64,000 nt of DNA, taken from positions 558,001 to 622,000 of the forward strand of contig JACDDU010000001.1 in the NCBI GenBank assembly GCA_013816845.1, in the 5' to 3' direction. The stretch's first letter is position 1; the number at the start of each line of letters is the position of its first letter. Both the position numbers and the translations under genes were made by a program. Below, piece after piece: positions 1 to 7,664 of the stretch. This stretch comes from Gammaproteobacteria bacterium (GTDB lineage Bacteria > Pseudomonadota > Gammaproteobacteria > DSM-16500). A model generated the notes under the pieces. That model saw only the letters and a list, made by a program, of their open reading frames with translations, ran no database searches and was not told the DNA's origin.

Positions 1-2
1 CT

Positions 3-626
3 TATGAATATGTCAAAGATGCACAAGATATCAAAAACAGTAATTGGGATGGCTTTGCGGTCGGGACGACTTCCTTGTTATGTTATATTTTTATGCGCCA
101 GTATTCTTCATTGCAAAGCGTTGCCCAGTTTAAAGCCCTGACCAATGCAAGCATTCAAAATGAAAGTAATGAAATTATCAATTTGCCAGCTAGGGAATCA
201 GTCCAAGAAGTAGTGCCAGATACAAACAGAAGTGTCATACCGAGTTATATACCACGCCATAAGCGCGATTTAGTAATTAATTGTTTGTTATTATACGGCG
301 CTATGCATTTACTTACGGTTGGATTGCAATATGGAATAAAAAATGTGGTTCTACATAACACTTCTCCTACTGAAATGAGTGATCGTAATGCCATTGATCA
401 ATTGCTGACAGCTGTCATCGTTGCGTTTGCATCTTTGTTTATCTTGCAAGCCATGTTGAAATCCGCTCAGGCAGTCCGTTCTGGTTTTAATTTCTTCAAG
501 ACTAATGGGGAACGTTCCTCACAATCTGGAAATCATCAACGCGTAGAGATCATACCTGAGGGGGAGGAGGATTTCTTTGTAGGACAACCACAACCCGATG
601 AACGGTCCACGTTATTGAATAAATAA
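3..626 (+). CDS. Membrane protein of unknown function (5' end outside window)
   Basis: The reading frame is open from the first complete codon at base 3, so the gene starts upstream of the window. The first possible start inside it is a TTG at 75, with no convincing ribosome binding site. Roughly three hydrophobic segments are visible: one around bases 50-100, one beginning DLVINCLLLYGAMHLL and one around LLTAVIVAFASLFILQAML. Soluble, charged stretches separate them. The C-terminus is acidic and ends DERSTLLNK, which contains a sequence matching the eukaryotic acidic dileucine pattern [DE]xxxL[LI] (ERSTLL). I do not recognise the family. Reading it as a host-targeted membrane protein would be speculation. 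A hairpin terminator follows at 638-664. Confidence 0.6.
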   Translation, partial: YEYVKDAQDIKNSNWDGFAVGTTSLLCYIFMRQYSSLQSVAQFKALTNASIQNESNEIINLPARESVQEVVPDTNRSVIPSYIPRHKRDLVINCLLLYGAMHLLTVGLQYGIKNVVLHNTSPTEMSDRNAIDQLLTAVIVAFASLFILQAMLKSAQAVRSGFNFFKTNGERSSQSGNHQRVEIIPEGEEDFFVGQPQPDERSTLLNK

Positions 627-637
627 AGATAGCATTA

Positions 638-664
638 TAGAGGTGAGTGAACCTCGCACCTCTA
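638..664 (+). terminator. Hairpin after the first gene
   Basis: An 8-bp perfect inverted repeat (TAGAGGTG / CACCTCTA) with an 11-nt loop lies 11 nt after the stop codon. The T-run behind it is weak, so termination is probable but not certain. Confidence 0.5.
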
Positions 665-1111
665 TACAGTGCTGTTTTAGTCTAAAAGATATTATCGATT
701 AAGAAAGCATATACAAACAGTAAATCGGATAAGCTCAATAATCGGTCTAGAGAAACTGAGGGTAATTGATATCCAAGGATATTTTGACTGAAGTGCTATA
801 TTCATTATTTCACTAATCGTTAAAATTCAAGATAGGGCAGAATCGCAGGCGAAGTAATCCTGGATGGCGACTATATACTACTTGTAGGGCAAAAGGGGTG
901 CTGATGTGTCTGATTTGAAAATCACCGCCCTAATTATTCCTGTAATTCCTATTACAGGAAGTAGCTTGGATCTGGGAGGGGTGGTTTCAAGTAATAAATG
1001 CACACAGTAATTTCGCTGCTTTATCCCAAATTAATCCGTACATGATTTTCTTGAAAATTAGAGATTAGTTTAAGAATTTTCTGTTACCAATTATATATGC
1101 TTTAAATATTA
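665..1111. other. Non-coding interval
   Basis: I see no open frame with a start and ribosome binding site here. The one clear structure is the perfect inverted repeat at 937-960, listed separately. Confidence 0.5.
937..960. repeat. 24-bp perfect inverted repeat
   Basis: Two 10-bp arms (TTCCTGTAAT and ATTACAGGAA) flank a TCCT spacer. No T-run follows, so a simple terminator is less likely than an operator or the stem of a small RNA. It lies about 150 bp beyond the 3' end of the GNAT gene on the opposite strand. Confidence 0.6.
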
Positions 1112-1771
1112 TCAAATCTTATTGTTATTTAAGTGTGGCTGCTTAATTTCTTCCATTTTTGCGGGTTCTTTTGGTAACTCTTTTCTTAATTCATCTGTTC
1201 CCATAAAAAAGACTTGTCTATTATGGCCATATTTAACTTCTTCGCGTATTGGCTTCATACCCACACTTTTTAGTATCCTAACGGAAGCTTCATTGTCAGG
1301 GCGCGCAGTAGCAGTAATGGAAGTAAAATCTTTTCCTTTTACTTGATAATCTTGTCGGATGAGTTCAGGTGCATATTCGTTAACAACTGCTGAAACAGCT
1401 TCCTTACCATAACCATGACCCCAAGTTGATTTATCAAAAACATAAGCTATTTCTGCTTGTCCAGGTTCATCACCATATCCTAAAACAACATGTCCTATAA
1501 AGTTGTCATCGTCATTTTTAGAAATACTAAGCGAACTGAAAGGATCATTAGCATTCCAGCGTTCAACCCATGTTCCAACACGATTTTTTGTGTAATCAAA
1601 ATCCCATGCTTTACCATCACCAAATTTTGTCATGACATCAGGATTACCCAAGAGATTGGCGTAATCATACAGATATGCAGTTGTGACTGACTCAATGTAT
1701 AACCTTTCTGTTTCTAGGTTGACATGAAGTTCACCCGTAGTTTTATTTTTTTTAAATGTTAAATTAGGCAT
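1112..1771 (-). CDS. GNAT-family N-acetyltransferase (RimJ/RimL type)
   Basis: A 219-residue protein with the layout of an Acetyltransf_3 (RimJ/RimL-like) domain from about residue 18 to 195: an N-terminal ETERLYIESV strand, a central IGHVVLGYGD strand, the AEIAYVFDKSTWGHGYGKEAV segment whose GHGYGKEA is the acetyl-CoA pyrophosphate-binding motif A, and the RPDNEASVRILKSVGM motif typical of the family. The family moves acetyl groups from acetyl-CoA to amines. The substrate cannot be read from sequence. A Lys/Glu-rich tail of about 25 residues follows the domain. The gene stands alone, bordered by non-coding DNA on both sides, and shows no operon partner. Confidence 0.85.
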   Translation of the reverse strand: MPNLTFKKNKTTGELHVNLETERLYIESVTTAYLYDYANLLGNPDVMTKFGDGKAWDFDYTKNRVGTWVERWNANDPFSSLSISKNDDDNFIGHVVLGYGDEPGQAEIAYVFDKSTWGHGYGKEAVSAVVNEYAPELIRQDYQVKGKDFTSITATARPDNEASVRILKSVGMKPIREEVKYGHNRQVFFMGTDELRKELPKEPAKMEEIKQPHLNNNKI

Positions 1772-2153
1772 CGTTAGTCCATATTAGAAGTTTGTTATTA
1801 ATATCTTTAATGACAGTTATATTAAATTCAAAATGACAGATGGATCAGTTTTCAATATTAACTCTGGAGTCGTGCTTTTCAAACATAATTGATTGTAGGT
1901 ATTTATCTAGCTTATTAAGCATTGATCGGATTCTAAGCAACTTAGCCCATGGCGTGAAGTCTGACGACCTTTCCTTTGGAGCTGCATCATGATTTTTCTA
2001 AAAGGTATGCCCTAAAGTATTACTGGCAGCACTATCTTTCGTTCAAGTTTACTCGTAGTGCTCTTCTCCCAAGGACGCGTAAGCATCAGTACAATAAGAT
2101 TCAGCATTCAGTTTTTTACTGTTTTTTCATGATAAGCGAATTCCGTACCGTTC
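1772..2153. other. Non-coding interval, possible gene debris
   Basis: Short open frames occur on both strands, including one at 1976-2197 on the plus strand, but none has a credible start, ribosome binding site or recognisable motif. The interval probably belongs to the decayed region that extends to about 4.2 kb. Confidence 0.35.
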
Positions 2154-2792
2154 CTAAAGCGGAGCAAAATGTATGTTTCTTTTTTCGGCAAGTTTAAGTT
2201 CTAAATTTGATGCATCACTATTAAAGGAAGCAGTGTATTTTCCTCGTATATTTTTTATATAAATTTTACCACCTATTTTTTTTTCATCGATAAACCATTC
2301 CCTTATATAATAATCGCCCTGTAAATATGCGTTTAATAAATAATTCAGTTCGGATTGATTAAGACTATTTGAACCCATACCATTCTCAGAATCATATTCT
2401 AAATAATAATGATTTCCTAAAATCATTCCAAAGAGAATTTGATCGCCCATACGAAATTTGATGGGCAGCGATTTATTATTTATTGGGATTATATGTATCT
2501 CGAGATGAGAATCATATGCTGTTTCTATAATTTTTTTAGTTACGGATTTTAATTTGTTTCTGTGTAAATCTATCCACTGCAAAATGAGTTGTTCGATCTT
2601 TTCTTGAGTCAGCACACCCTGCTCTTTTTCTGATTGCTCAATCGTTTTTGAGAATAGCGTAGATGCTAAAGCTATAAAGCATAAGATTGGTAAGAATACT
2701 ACACTAAAGATTAAAGATATTGTCCGACCCATAAAGCGATAAATTGATATAAAATTTGGATTCCGGATTAAATTTTCTAAAACACTTCGCAT
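2154..2792 (-). CDS. Hypothetical protein with N-terminal membrane anchor
   Basis: About 212 residues from the ATG at 2792; a TTG two codons upstream is a poorer start. One strong transmembrane segment lies near residues 20-50 (ISLIFSVVFLPILCFIALAS), then a charged helical stretch with QSEKEQ and ILQWIDLHRNKLKSVTKK, then a beta-rich C-terminal half (EIHIIPINN, ILFGMILGNHYYLEYD, GGKIYIKNIRGKYTASF). I do not recognise the family. The topology suggests an anchored protein with a periplasmic or cytoplasmic beta domain. It has no neighbour on the same strand to suggest a role. Confidence 0.55.
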   Translation of the reverse strand: MRSVLENLIRNPNFISIYRFMGRTISLIFSVVFLPILCFIALASTLFSKTIEQSEKEQGVLTQEKIEQLILQWIDLHRNKLKSVTKKIIETAYDSHLEIHIIPINNKSLPIKFRMGDQILFGMILGNHYYLEYDSENGMGSNSLNQSELNYLLNAYLQGDYYIREWFIDEKKIGGKIYIKNIRGKYTASFNSDASNLELKLAEKRNIHFAPL

Positions 2793-2937
2793 AGTCAAAA
2801 TTCTTTTAAATAAAGATGCATATTTTATCCTATATGAGTTACGTTGTAAATTAATTATACAATCAATGCTTTAGGAATATCTCTTAGAAGCTTGGCTACC
2901 TTGCTCTATCAGCTTTGGCTTATTCATTGCATCATTT

Positions 2938-3090
2938 CTAAATGTTAAAGCACAAGAGCTGTGCTGTGGGCACTCTCTCTATATTGCGTTTCAATTCACG
3001 ACTGATCGTTGATTCATGCACGCCGGTTTCTTTGGCAAGGGCGCGTTGCGTGTACCCTGCTTTCCAAAAAGCTAAAATCTGGCATCTTTA
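2938..3090 (-). mobile_element. IS30-family transposase fragment (N-terminal HTH)
   Basis: Read on the minus strand, this stretch encodes CQILAFWKAGYTQRALAKET followed by GVHESTISRELKRN. That is the helix-turn-helix at the start of IS30-family transposases (typical form: xQIxxxxxAGxTQxxIAxxLGxHxSTISRELxRN). The frame stops a few codons after this motif, at 2938. The DDE catalytic part is absent, so this is a dead fragment. Confidence 0.75.
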
Positions 3091-3893
3091 TAGATAATCT
3101 AAATGTTTGCATCCCATTTCAAGCAATTCCATTTGAAAATTAAATAGGCAGAACTATACTGATTCTACCAATAATAAATAAACAAAACTTGCGCTGATCA
3201 CTTAGATCTAAGGATTCAATTATTAATGGCAAATCAAGAGAAAGCCCAACGAGTGAGGATGTATGGTTTCTAGATTCACCAAAACCGCTAATATCGCGAA
3301 CAACACTAATGCCACGAACTTTCACATCATGTTTCAGATAATCAATTATCTTTTTAGTAAATGAGACGATTCAGTTATATAAATCTTTACCATTAAAATA
3401 ACCACAGTTATCATAGGTTCCTTCCCCCAAATACACCCAACCAAGTTGCTGCAATACAGACTACTGTGCTAAGTAAAACATTCATTAATCAACTTAACCA
3501 ATTTCCACTTTCAAACCAATTGATTGTTTCGATTAAAGAGAAGAAAAGGTCGTGTATCTACCCAGCAATCCAATTAACAATAATGCTCGAAGTTGTGAAC
3601 CAAAGCTGTCAAAACGCTCCAGAGTGAGTAAAAATAATAGGCCCATTATGAAACATCACTGACATTTACGACCAATGTTCCATAAAGTATGTCTGTATTT
3701 TGTCGTGCATCAGGGATTAAGCTATCTACCTTTTCATATGGGCGAAATTTTTTATTGCTACCTGAATATGCAGATAGAGAAAATAATATATTTGCGCCAA
3801 TTAAAATTAATAACTGGCCATGTGGTGTATTTACCGTTTGAAAATAGGTCTCCATGAAATAGCCAAACTGATTCAGTTATTAGGATTGTCACC

Positions 3894-4169
3894 TGCTTAA
3901 GCTACGTCATGGAAAAGCAGCGGTTTGTTGTGCCAAGTGCTAATCATTGACATCAAATGGTCATTACCGAGACGCAGTTAAATGGATTATTAGCGGGATT
4001 AAACTTTGAAATAATGGAAGATTTTACGGAAATAGAATACGACAAAATATTTTAAAAAATGTGGTAATTTATGCTGTATTTGTTGCGATGCGCGCATGAA
4101 ATAAATACTGCATATTAAGAAAAATCAAAAGAAGAATTATTGGCGCTCTTGTTGGAAAAGGATAGCTAA
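3894..4169 (+). mobile_element. IS66-type element remnant (TnpB tail, TnpC start)
   Basis: In one frame, MEKQRFVVPSANH, an in-frame stop, then VITETQLNGLLAGLNF matches the C-terminal end of IS66 TnpB proteins (K..F.WP.....V.I....L..LL.GL.). Further on, KSKEELLALLLEKD resembles the N-terminal start of the IS66 TnpC transposase before another stop. Several stops interrupt it. The assignment rests on pattern memory alone. Confidence 0.5.
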
Positions 4170-4284
4170 GTTAATTCTCTAACAGAGTTAGAAGGAATTT
4201 AATTGGTACCTTAGAACCCAGATGTTGCTATCTTTTCCTTGAGCAAGTACATTACAAAATTCTGTATCTATCGAGGGAACGATT

Positions 4285-5565
4285 ATGAAAATTCAGATTA
4301 AGCAATTAACATTGCTACTATTTAGTATTGTAGGCAGTACCCAAATCCAAGCTGCACCATGTCCTTTCAACAATAAAATTAGTTGTACGGTAGTAAAAGA
4401 TATTCTAAACGATAGAGCCGCAAATGGTTTGCGTTATTATGCACCTACAAATTATGATCACCGTAAATCCGGTGAAATAAATGTGTTCGATGCAAGCTTA
4501 GTTCAGTCTTATACTGATGGCGTTAATGCCCCGGGACAATTGAAATTAACAGCCAAACGTATCAACGCTGGTTTCTTCAAGTCCGGTGAAATTATGACGC
4601 GGCATAACTTAGATCAACCACCTTATAATGCCCCCACGAAAAGCGTTCAATTCACCACAAAAGATATTAAGCATGGGTACTTTGAAGCAAAAGTAAAATT
4701 ACCAAAATGCGACACGAGTGATGACGGCCTTTGTCAAAGAGGTGCGGCGCCACAATCTTACACCCGAGGTTTATGGCCTTCCGTTTGGTTATTACCAACA
4801 AAGGATACCCCATGGCCAAGTAATGGTGAAATTGACATTTTTGAAGCTTACAAAAAATCTGAAGGAATCAATGTCGGTACAGCTGCATTACATTTTAATG
4901 GTAACGATCCCCGATGTGGTGGCAACGATTGCAAAGGCATAGGTATGCATTTACCTAATGCGATAACCACTGACCCCTTGTATTCTACGTTTCACACTTG
5001 GGGATTCGAATGGGAGCCTGATCCTAAAAGCACGCGCGGCGGTGTGATCATGACAGGTTATTTTGACAATAAAAAACAATGGGGTCCCCTGCGCACCGAA
5101 ACTTTACCAGGAGATGGTCCAGCTGCTATGGCGCGAGGTTTTAGCGATCCCAATGGTGGGTTTTATTTAATCACGGCGGTAGCTGTCGGGGGGCCTTATG
5201 CAGGTGCAACGAACCCACATTTACAAACTGCGAGTATGTATGTGCAAAGCATCAAAGCTTATTCAGTCTGGGGCAATACTCCCCCACCTCCTCCGGGAAC
5301 TTGCTTAGCACCCACTAAGATCAATGCACAGGTATCTAAGGATAAAAAGAAGGTCGTTCTAACTTGGCAGGAACCTGCTAACTCTGATCCAATTTCAGGC
5401 TATCAAGTTAGTGACTGGTTAAATCGAGTTATTTGGACAGGAACAACAAGAAAGTTTATTGATAGAACTTTACCTGGGCGCCCTGGAGATTATGTTTATT
5501 TTCTCTATTCTAATTGTTCTGGAAAGCTCTCACAAAGCGTTAAGTATGATGTAAACATCAAGTAA
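4285..5565 (+). CDS. Secreted GH16 beta-glucanase (laminarinase-like) with C-terminal Fn3-like domain
   Basis: 426 residues. Residues 1-24 form a Sec signal peptide ending STQIQA. The catalytic domain (about 35-330) carries the glycoside hydrolase family 16 signature EIDIFE, with the nucleophile at Glu182 and acid/base at Glu187, and the family element HTWGFEWEPD downstream. After a proline linker (PPPPPG), residues about 340-426 form a fibronectin-III-like domain (VVLTWQEPANSDPISGYQV). GH16 enzymes hydrolyse beta-1,3(4)-glucans, agars or carrageenans; which of these is cut here cannot be decided. The enzyme is exported, so it acts on external polysaccharide such as algal, fungal or amoebal glucan. 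The gene is monocistronic and closed by a strong terminator. It sits between decayed mobile DNA, consistent with acquisition. Confidence 0.9.
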   Translation: MKIQIKQLTLLLFSIVGSTQIQAAPCPFNNKISCTVVKDILNDRAANGLRYYAPTNYDHRKSGEINVFDASLVQSYTDGVNAPGQLKLTAKRINAGFFKSGEIMTRHNLDQPPYNAPTKSVQFTTKDIKHGYFEAKVKLPKCDTSDDGLCQRGAAPQSYTRGLWPSVWLLPTKDTPWPSNGEIDIFEAYKKSEGINVGTAALHFNGNDPRCGGNDCKGIGMHLPNAITTDPLYSTFHTWGFEWEPDPKSTRGGVIMTGYFDNKKQWGPLRTETLPGDGPAAMARGFSDPNGGFYLITAVAVGGPYAGATNPHLQTASMYVQSIKAYSVWGNTPPPPPGTCLAPTKINAQVSKDKKKVVLTWQEPANSDPISGYQVSDWLNRVIWTGTTRKFIDRTLPGRPGDYVYFLYSNCSGKLSQSVKYDVNIK

Positions 5566-5608
5566 AGCATCAATGAATCAATTGTCATGCTGGCTTGTAC
5601 AACGCGAG

Positions 5609-5636
5609 AAGCAATCCCATAGACGGGATTGCTTTT
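5609..5636 (+). terminator. Rho-independent terminator of the GH16 gene
   Basis: GCAATCCC and GGGATTGC form an 8-bp perfect stem around ATAGAC, followed by TTTT. It lies about 45 nt after the stop codon. Confidence 0.85.
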
Positions 5637-6591
5637 GGCCAGTTGGTCTCTGAAACAATCTGGTTCCACCCTCGTTCTATCTAACCTGAATGCTTAGCAC
5701 TTTCCAGGGCTTCGTTGCGACATGTTTCGCGTATCTTCTTGTAGGTTTAATTTGGGTTATTCATCAAACCAATTTCAAAATCATTTAAGTATCGAATCAC
5801 ATTTATAATAGAGACTAAATTTTATTTTTTTAAAAAATTCATTAGTTACGTTTTAAATAAGGTGGCAGCATGACTGAACTTGCTTTGAAACATTTTCTTG
5901 AAACGCACTGCTTATTGATTTCATCCTGTGCATCTCCCTCATGAATGGTAAATAACATCCATCATGAATGTTCTCGTCCCGAAAAAAACCGACACTCACT
6001 AAGCGACAATTTTTGCTTCAAAATAAACTGGGCTTTAATAACCAAGCCTAGAATGAAAACATTTTCAATTGTAATACCCAATAATCTAATAAATGTATCA
6101 CTATTTTTTCTACTTTATATCACATCATAATACTATCTGAAATTTTCTAATTTTAGACGACCTTCAATACCTAATTTTTATTAGCTCGAAGATATATTGT
6201 TGACTAATGTGATCAAGATTGTTGAGCTTGCTATTAATGTAAAAATATCTTACATAGAATCCCTTTACAGATTAGAAAAAAACTTTTTACTTGGGTCGCA
6301 GAGATTGAAGAGAGAGGGCTTAACGAAATAAGAAAAATACCTGGGTATCATGATGAGTCAAAAGGTAAATTGAATTTATACTTATCGAAGAGGTAACACC
6401 GCATGACTATCTTATGTGAAAAAACGTGAGCATCGCTTGCTTAACATTGCTTTTAAAAGCGTCTGCCGTCCTGGAAAGTTTTAAAGAATAATTTGTATGG
6501 ATCGTGAGGGTCAGTGCTGCAATTGTTTTAATTCTTGATGAGAATTAGCATACAATTAACATCATCTAAACCAACTTCAAGGTGGAACGTA
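5637..6591. other. Non-coding interval with toxin relic
   Basis: No intact gene between the GH16 terminator and the aldo/keto reductase. The only readable content is the frameshifted RelE-like sequence at 6200-6396. The small open frame at 5945-6130 has no recognisable feature. Confidence 0.5.
6200..6396 (+). pseudogene. Frameshifted RelE/HigB-family toxin
   Basis: A TTG-started frame gives TNVIKIVELAINVK. The reading then continues in another frame as LHRIPLQIRKKLFTWVAEIE and ERGLNEIRKIPGYHDESKGK. This matches the common RelE/StbE-like mRNA interferase layout (..LP..I..KL..WV..IE..GL.E.RK.PGYHDEPLKG...). The conserved QRSIRLSRAYRAIY end is lost: a further break leads to LNLYLSKR and a stop. 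At least one frameshift plus C-terminal loss means no active toxin. I find no intact antitoxin next to it. Confidence 0.65.
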
Positions 6592-7623
6592 ATGGAATAT
6601 CGACAACTGGGTTACTCAGGGCTGCAAGTGCCTGTTTTGAGTTTCGGCACAGGTACTTTTGGTGGACGGGGTGATTTTTTTAAAGCCTGGGGTTCTACCG
6701 ATGTAAAGGAAGCGACGCGACTTGTTGATATTTGTTTAGAGGCAGGCGTCAATATGTTTGATACCGCAGATATTTATTCTGATGGTCTTGCTGAAGAAGT
6801 GCTGGGAGCAGCGCTTCAAGGGCGACGTGATAAGACGCTTATTTCTACCAAAACAACTTTCCGTTTTGGGAAAGGTCCCAATGATGTAGGTTCTTCGCGT
6901 TATCACATCATCGAAGCGTGTGAGGGAAGTTTGAAACGCTTAGGTACAGATTACATTGATCTTTATCAAATGCATGGTTTTGACGCTAAGACACCGGTCG
7001 AAGAAACTTTAAGTGCACTTGATAATCTTATCCAAAGTGGCAAGGTACGTTACATTGGATGTTCAAATTTTTCAGGTTGGCATTTAATGAAATCGTTAGC
7101 CGTTTCGGAAAAATATGGTTTAGGTCGCTATGTGGCTTATCAAGGTTATTATTCTTTAATCGGTCGAGATTATGAGTGGGAACTTATGCCGCTTGCTGTA
7201 GATCAACAAGTAGGTTTAGTTGTCTGGAGTCCGCTTGGATGGGGTCGGTTAACAGGAAAAATTCGCCGTAGTCAACCGATGCCAAAAGTAAGTCGTTTAC
7301 ATGCAACGGCTGAAATGGGACCCCCCGTTCCTGATGAATATCTTTTTGAGGTTATTGATGTGATGGATCAAATCGCAGAAGAAACTGGAAAAACAATTCC
7401 ACAAATTGCAATTAATTGGTTGTTGCAAAGACCAACTGTTGCCAATGTTATCATTGGTGCAAGAGATGAAACGCAACTTCGCCAAAATCTAGGTGCACTG
7501 GGATGGCATTTAACGCCGCAACATATGGAAAAGCTTAATGCTGTGACTAAGCGGACGCCCATTTATCCCTACTGGCATCAGAATAGTTTTAGTGAGCGTA
7601 ACCCCGCCCCGGTTCAAGACTAA
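6592..7623 (+). CDS. Aldo/keto reductase
   Basis: 343 residues from the ATG at 6592, which is preceded by AAGGTGG at good spacing; an in-frame ATG at 6535 would add 19 unlikely residues. It is an NAD(P)H-dependent (beta/alpha)8-barrel reductase. The catalytic tetrad is visible: Asp and Tyr in FDTADIYSDG, Lys in ISTKTTF, and His in YQMHGFD. The cofactor-binding end is seen in NVIIGARDETQLRQNL. The length and the YRQLGYSGLQVPVLSFGTGTF start match the group of general-stress and YakC-like reductases. The physiological carbonyl substrate is unknown. A hairpin follows before the convergent NlpC/P60 gene. Confidence 0.9.
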   Translation: MEYRQLGYSGLQVPVLSFGTGTFGGRGDFFKAWGSTDVKEATRLVDICLEAGVNMFDTADIYSDGLAEEVLGAALQGRRDKTLISTKTTFRFGKGPNDVGSSRYHIIEACEGSLKRLGTDYIDLYQMHGFDAKTPVEETLSALDNLIQSGKVRYIGCSNFSGWHLMKSLAVSEKYGLGRYVAYQGYYSLIGRDYEWELMPLAVDQQVGLVVWSPLGWGRLTGKIRRSQPMPKVSRLHATAEMGPPVPDEYLFEVIDVMDQIAEETGKTIPQIAINWLLQRPTVANVIIGARDETQLRQNLGALGWHLTPQHMEKLNAVTKRTPIYPYWHQNSFSERNPAPVQD

Positions 7624-7642
7624 GTTGTTACTCCCATCACCT

Positions 7643-7663
7643 GAAGCAGGAAGCCCCTGCTTC
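7643..7663. terminator. Hairpin between convergent genes
   Basis: GAAGCAGG / CCTGCTTC form an 8-bp stem with a 5-nt loop in the 41-bp gap between two convergent stop codons. The T-run is poor on both sides, so it is a probable bidirectional terminator only. Confidence 0.5.
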
Positions 7664-7664
7664 A

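Larger units (their letters stand above)
2799..4284. other. Decayed mobile-element region
   Basis: About 1.5 kb with no intact gene. Two transposase fragments can be read (IS30-like at 2938-3090 and IS66-like at 3894-4169). A minus-strand frame around 3140-3340 contains ISGFGESRNHTSS, vaguely like an alpha/beta-hydrolase loop, but it is too short to call. The stop-riddled frames indicate old insertions rather than active elements. Confidence 0.55.

Noticed and set aside
1976-2197. Open frame of 73 codons between the GNAT gene and the next membrane protein
   Set aside because: Non-ATG start, aromatic and basic random-looking sequence, and no homology recognised.
3140-3325. Minus-strand open frame with ISGFGESRNHTSS, vaguely like an alpha/beta hydrolase
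   Set aside because: Only 61 codons, no start with ribosome binding site, and lies in a region with transposase debris; the resemblance is too weak.
5945-6130. Small plus-strand open frame after the GH16 gene
   Set aside because: Composition and start context do not support a gene; it lies between a terminator and a dead toxin locus.
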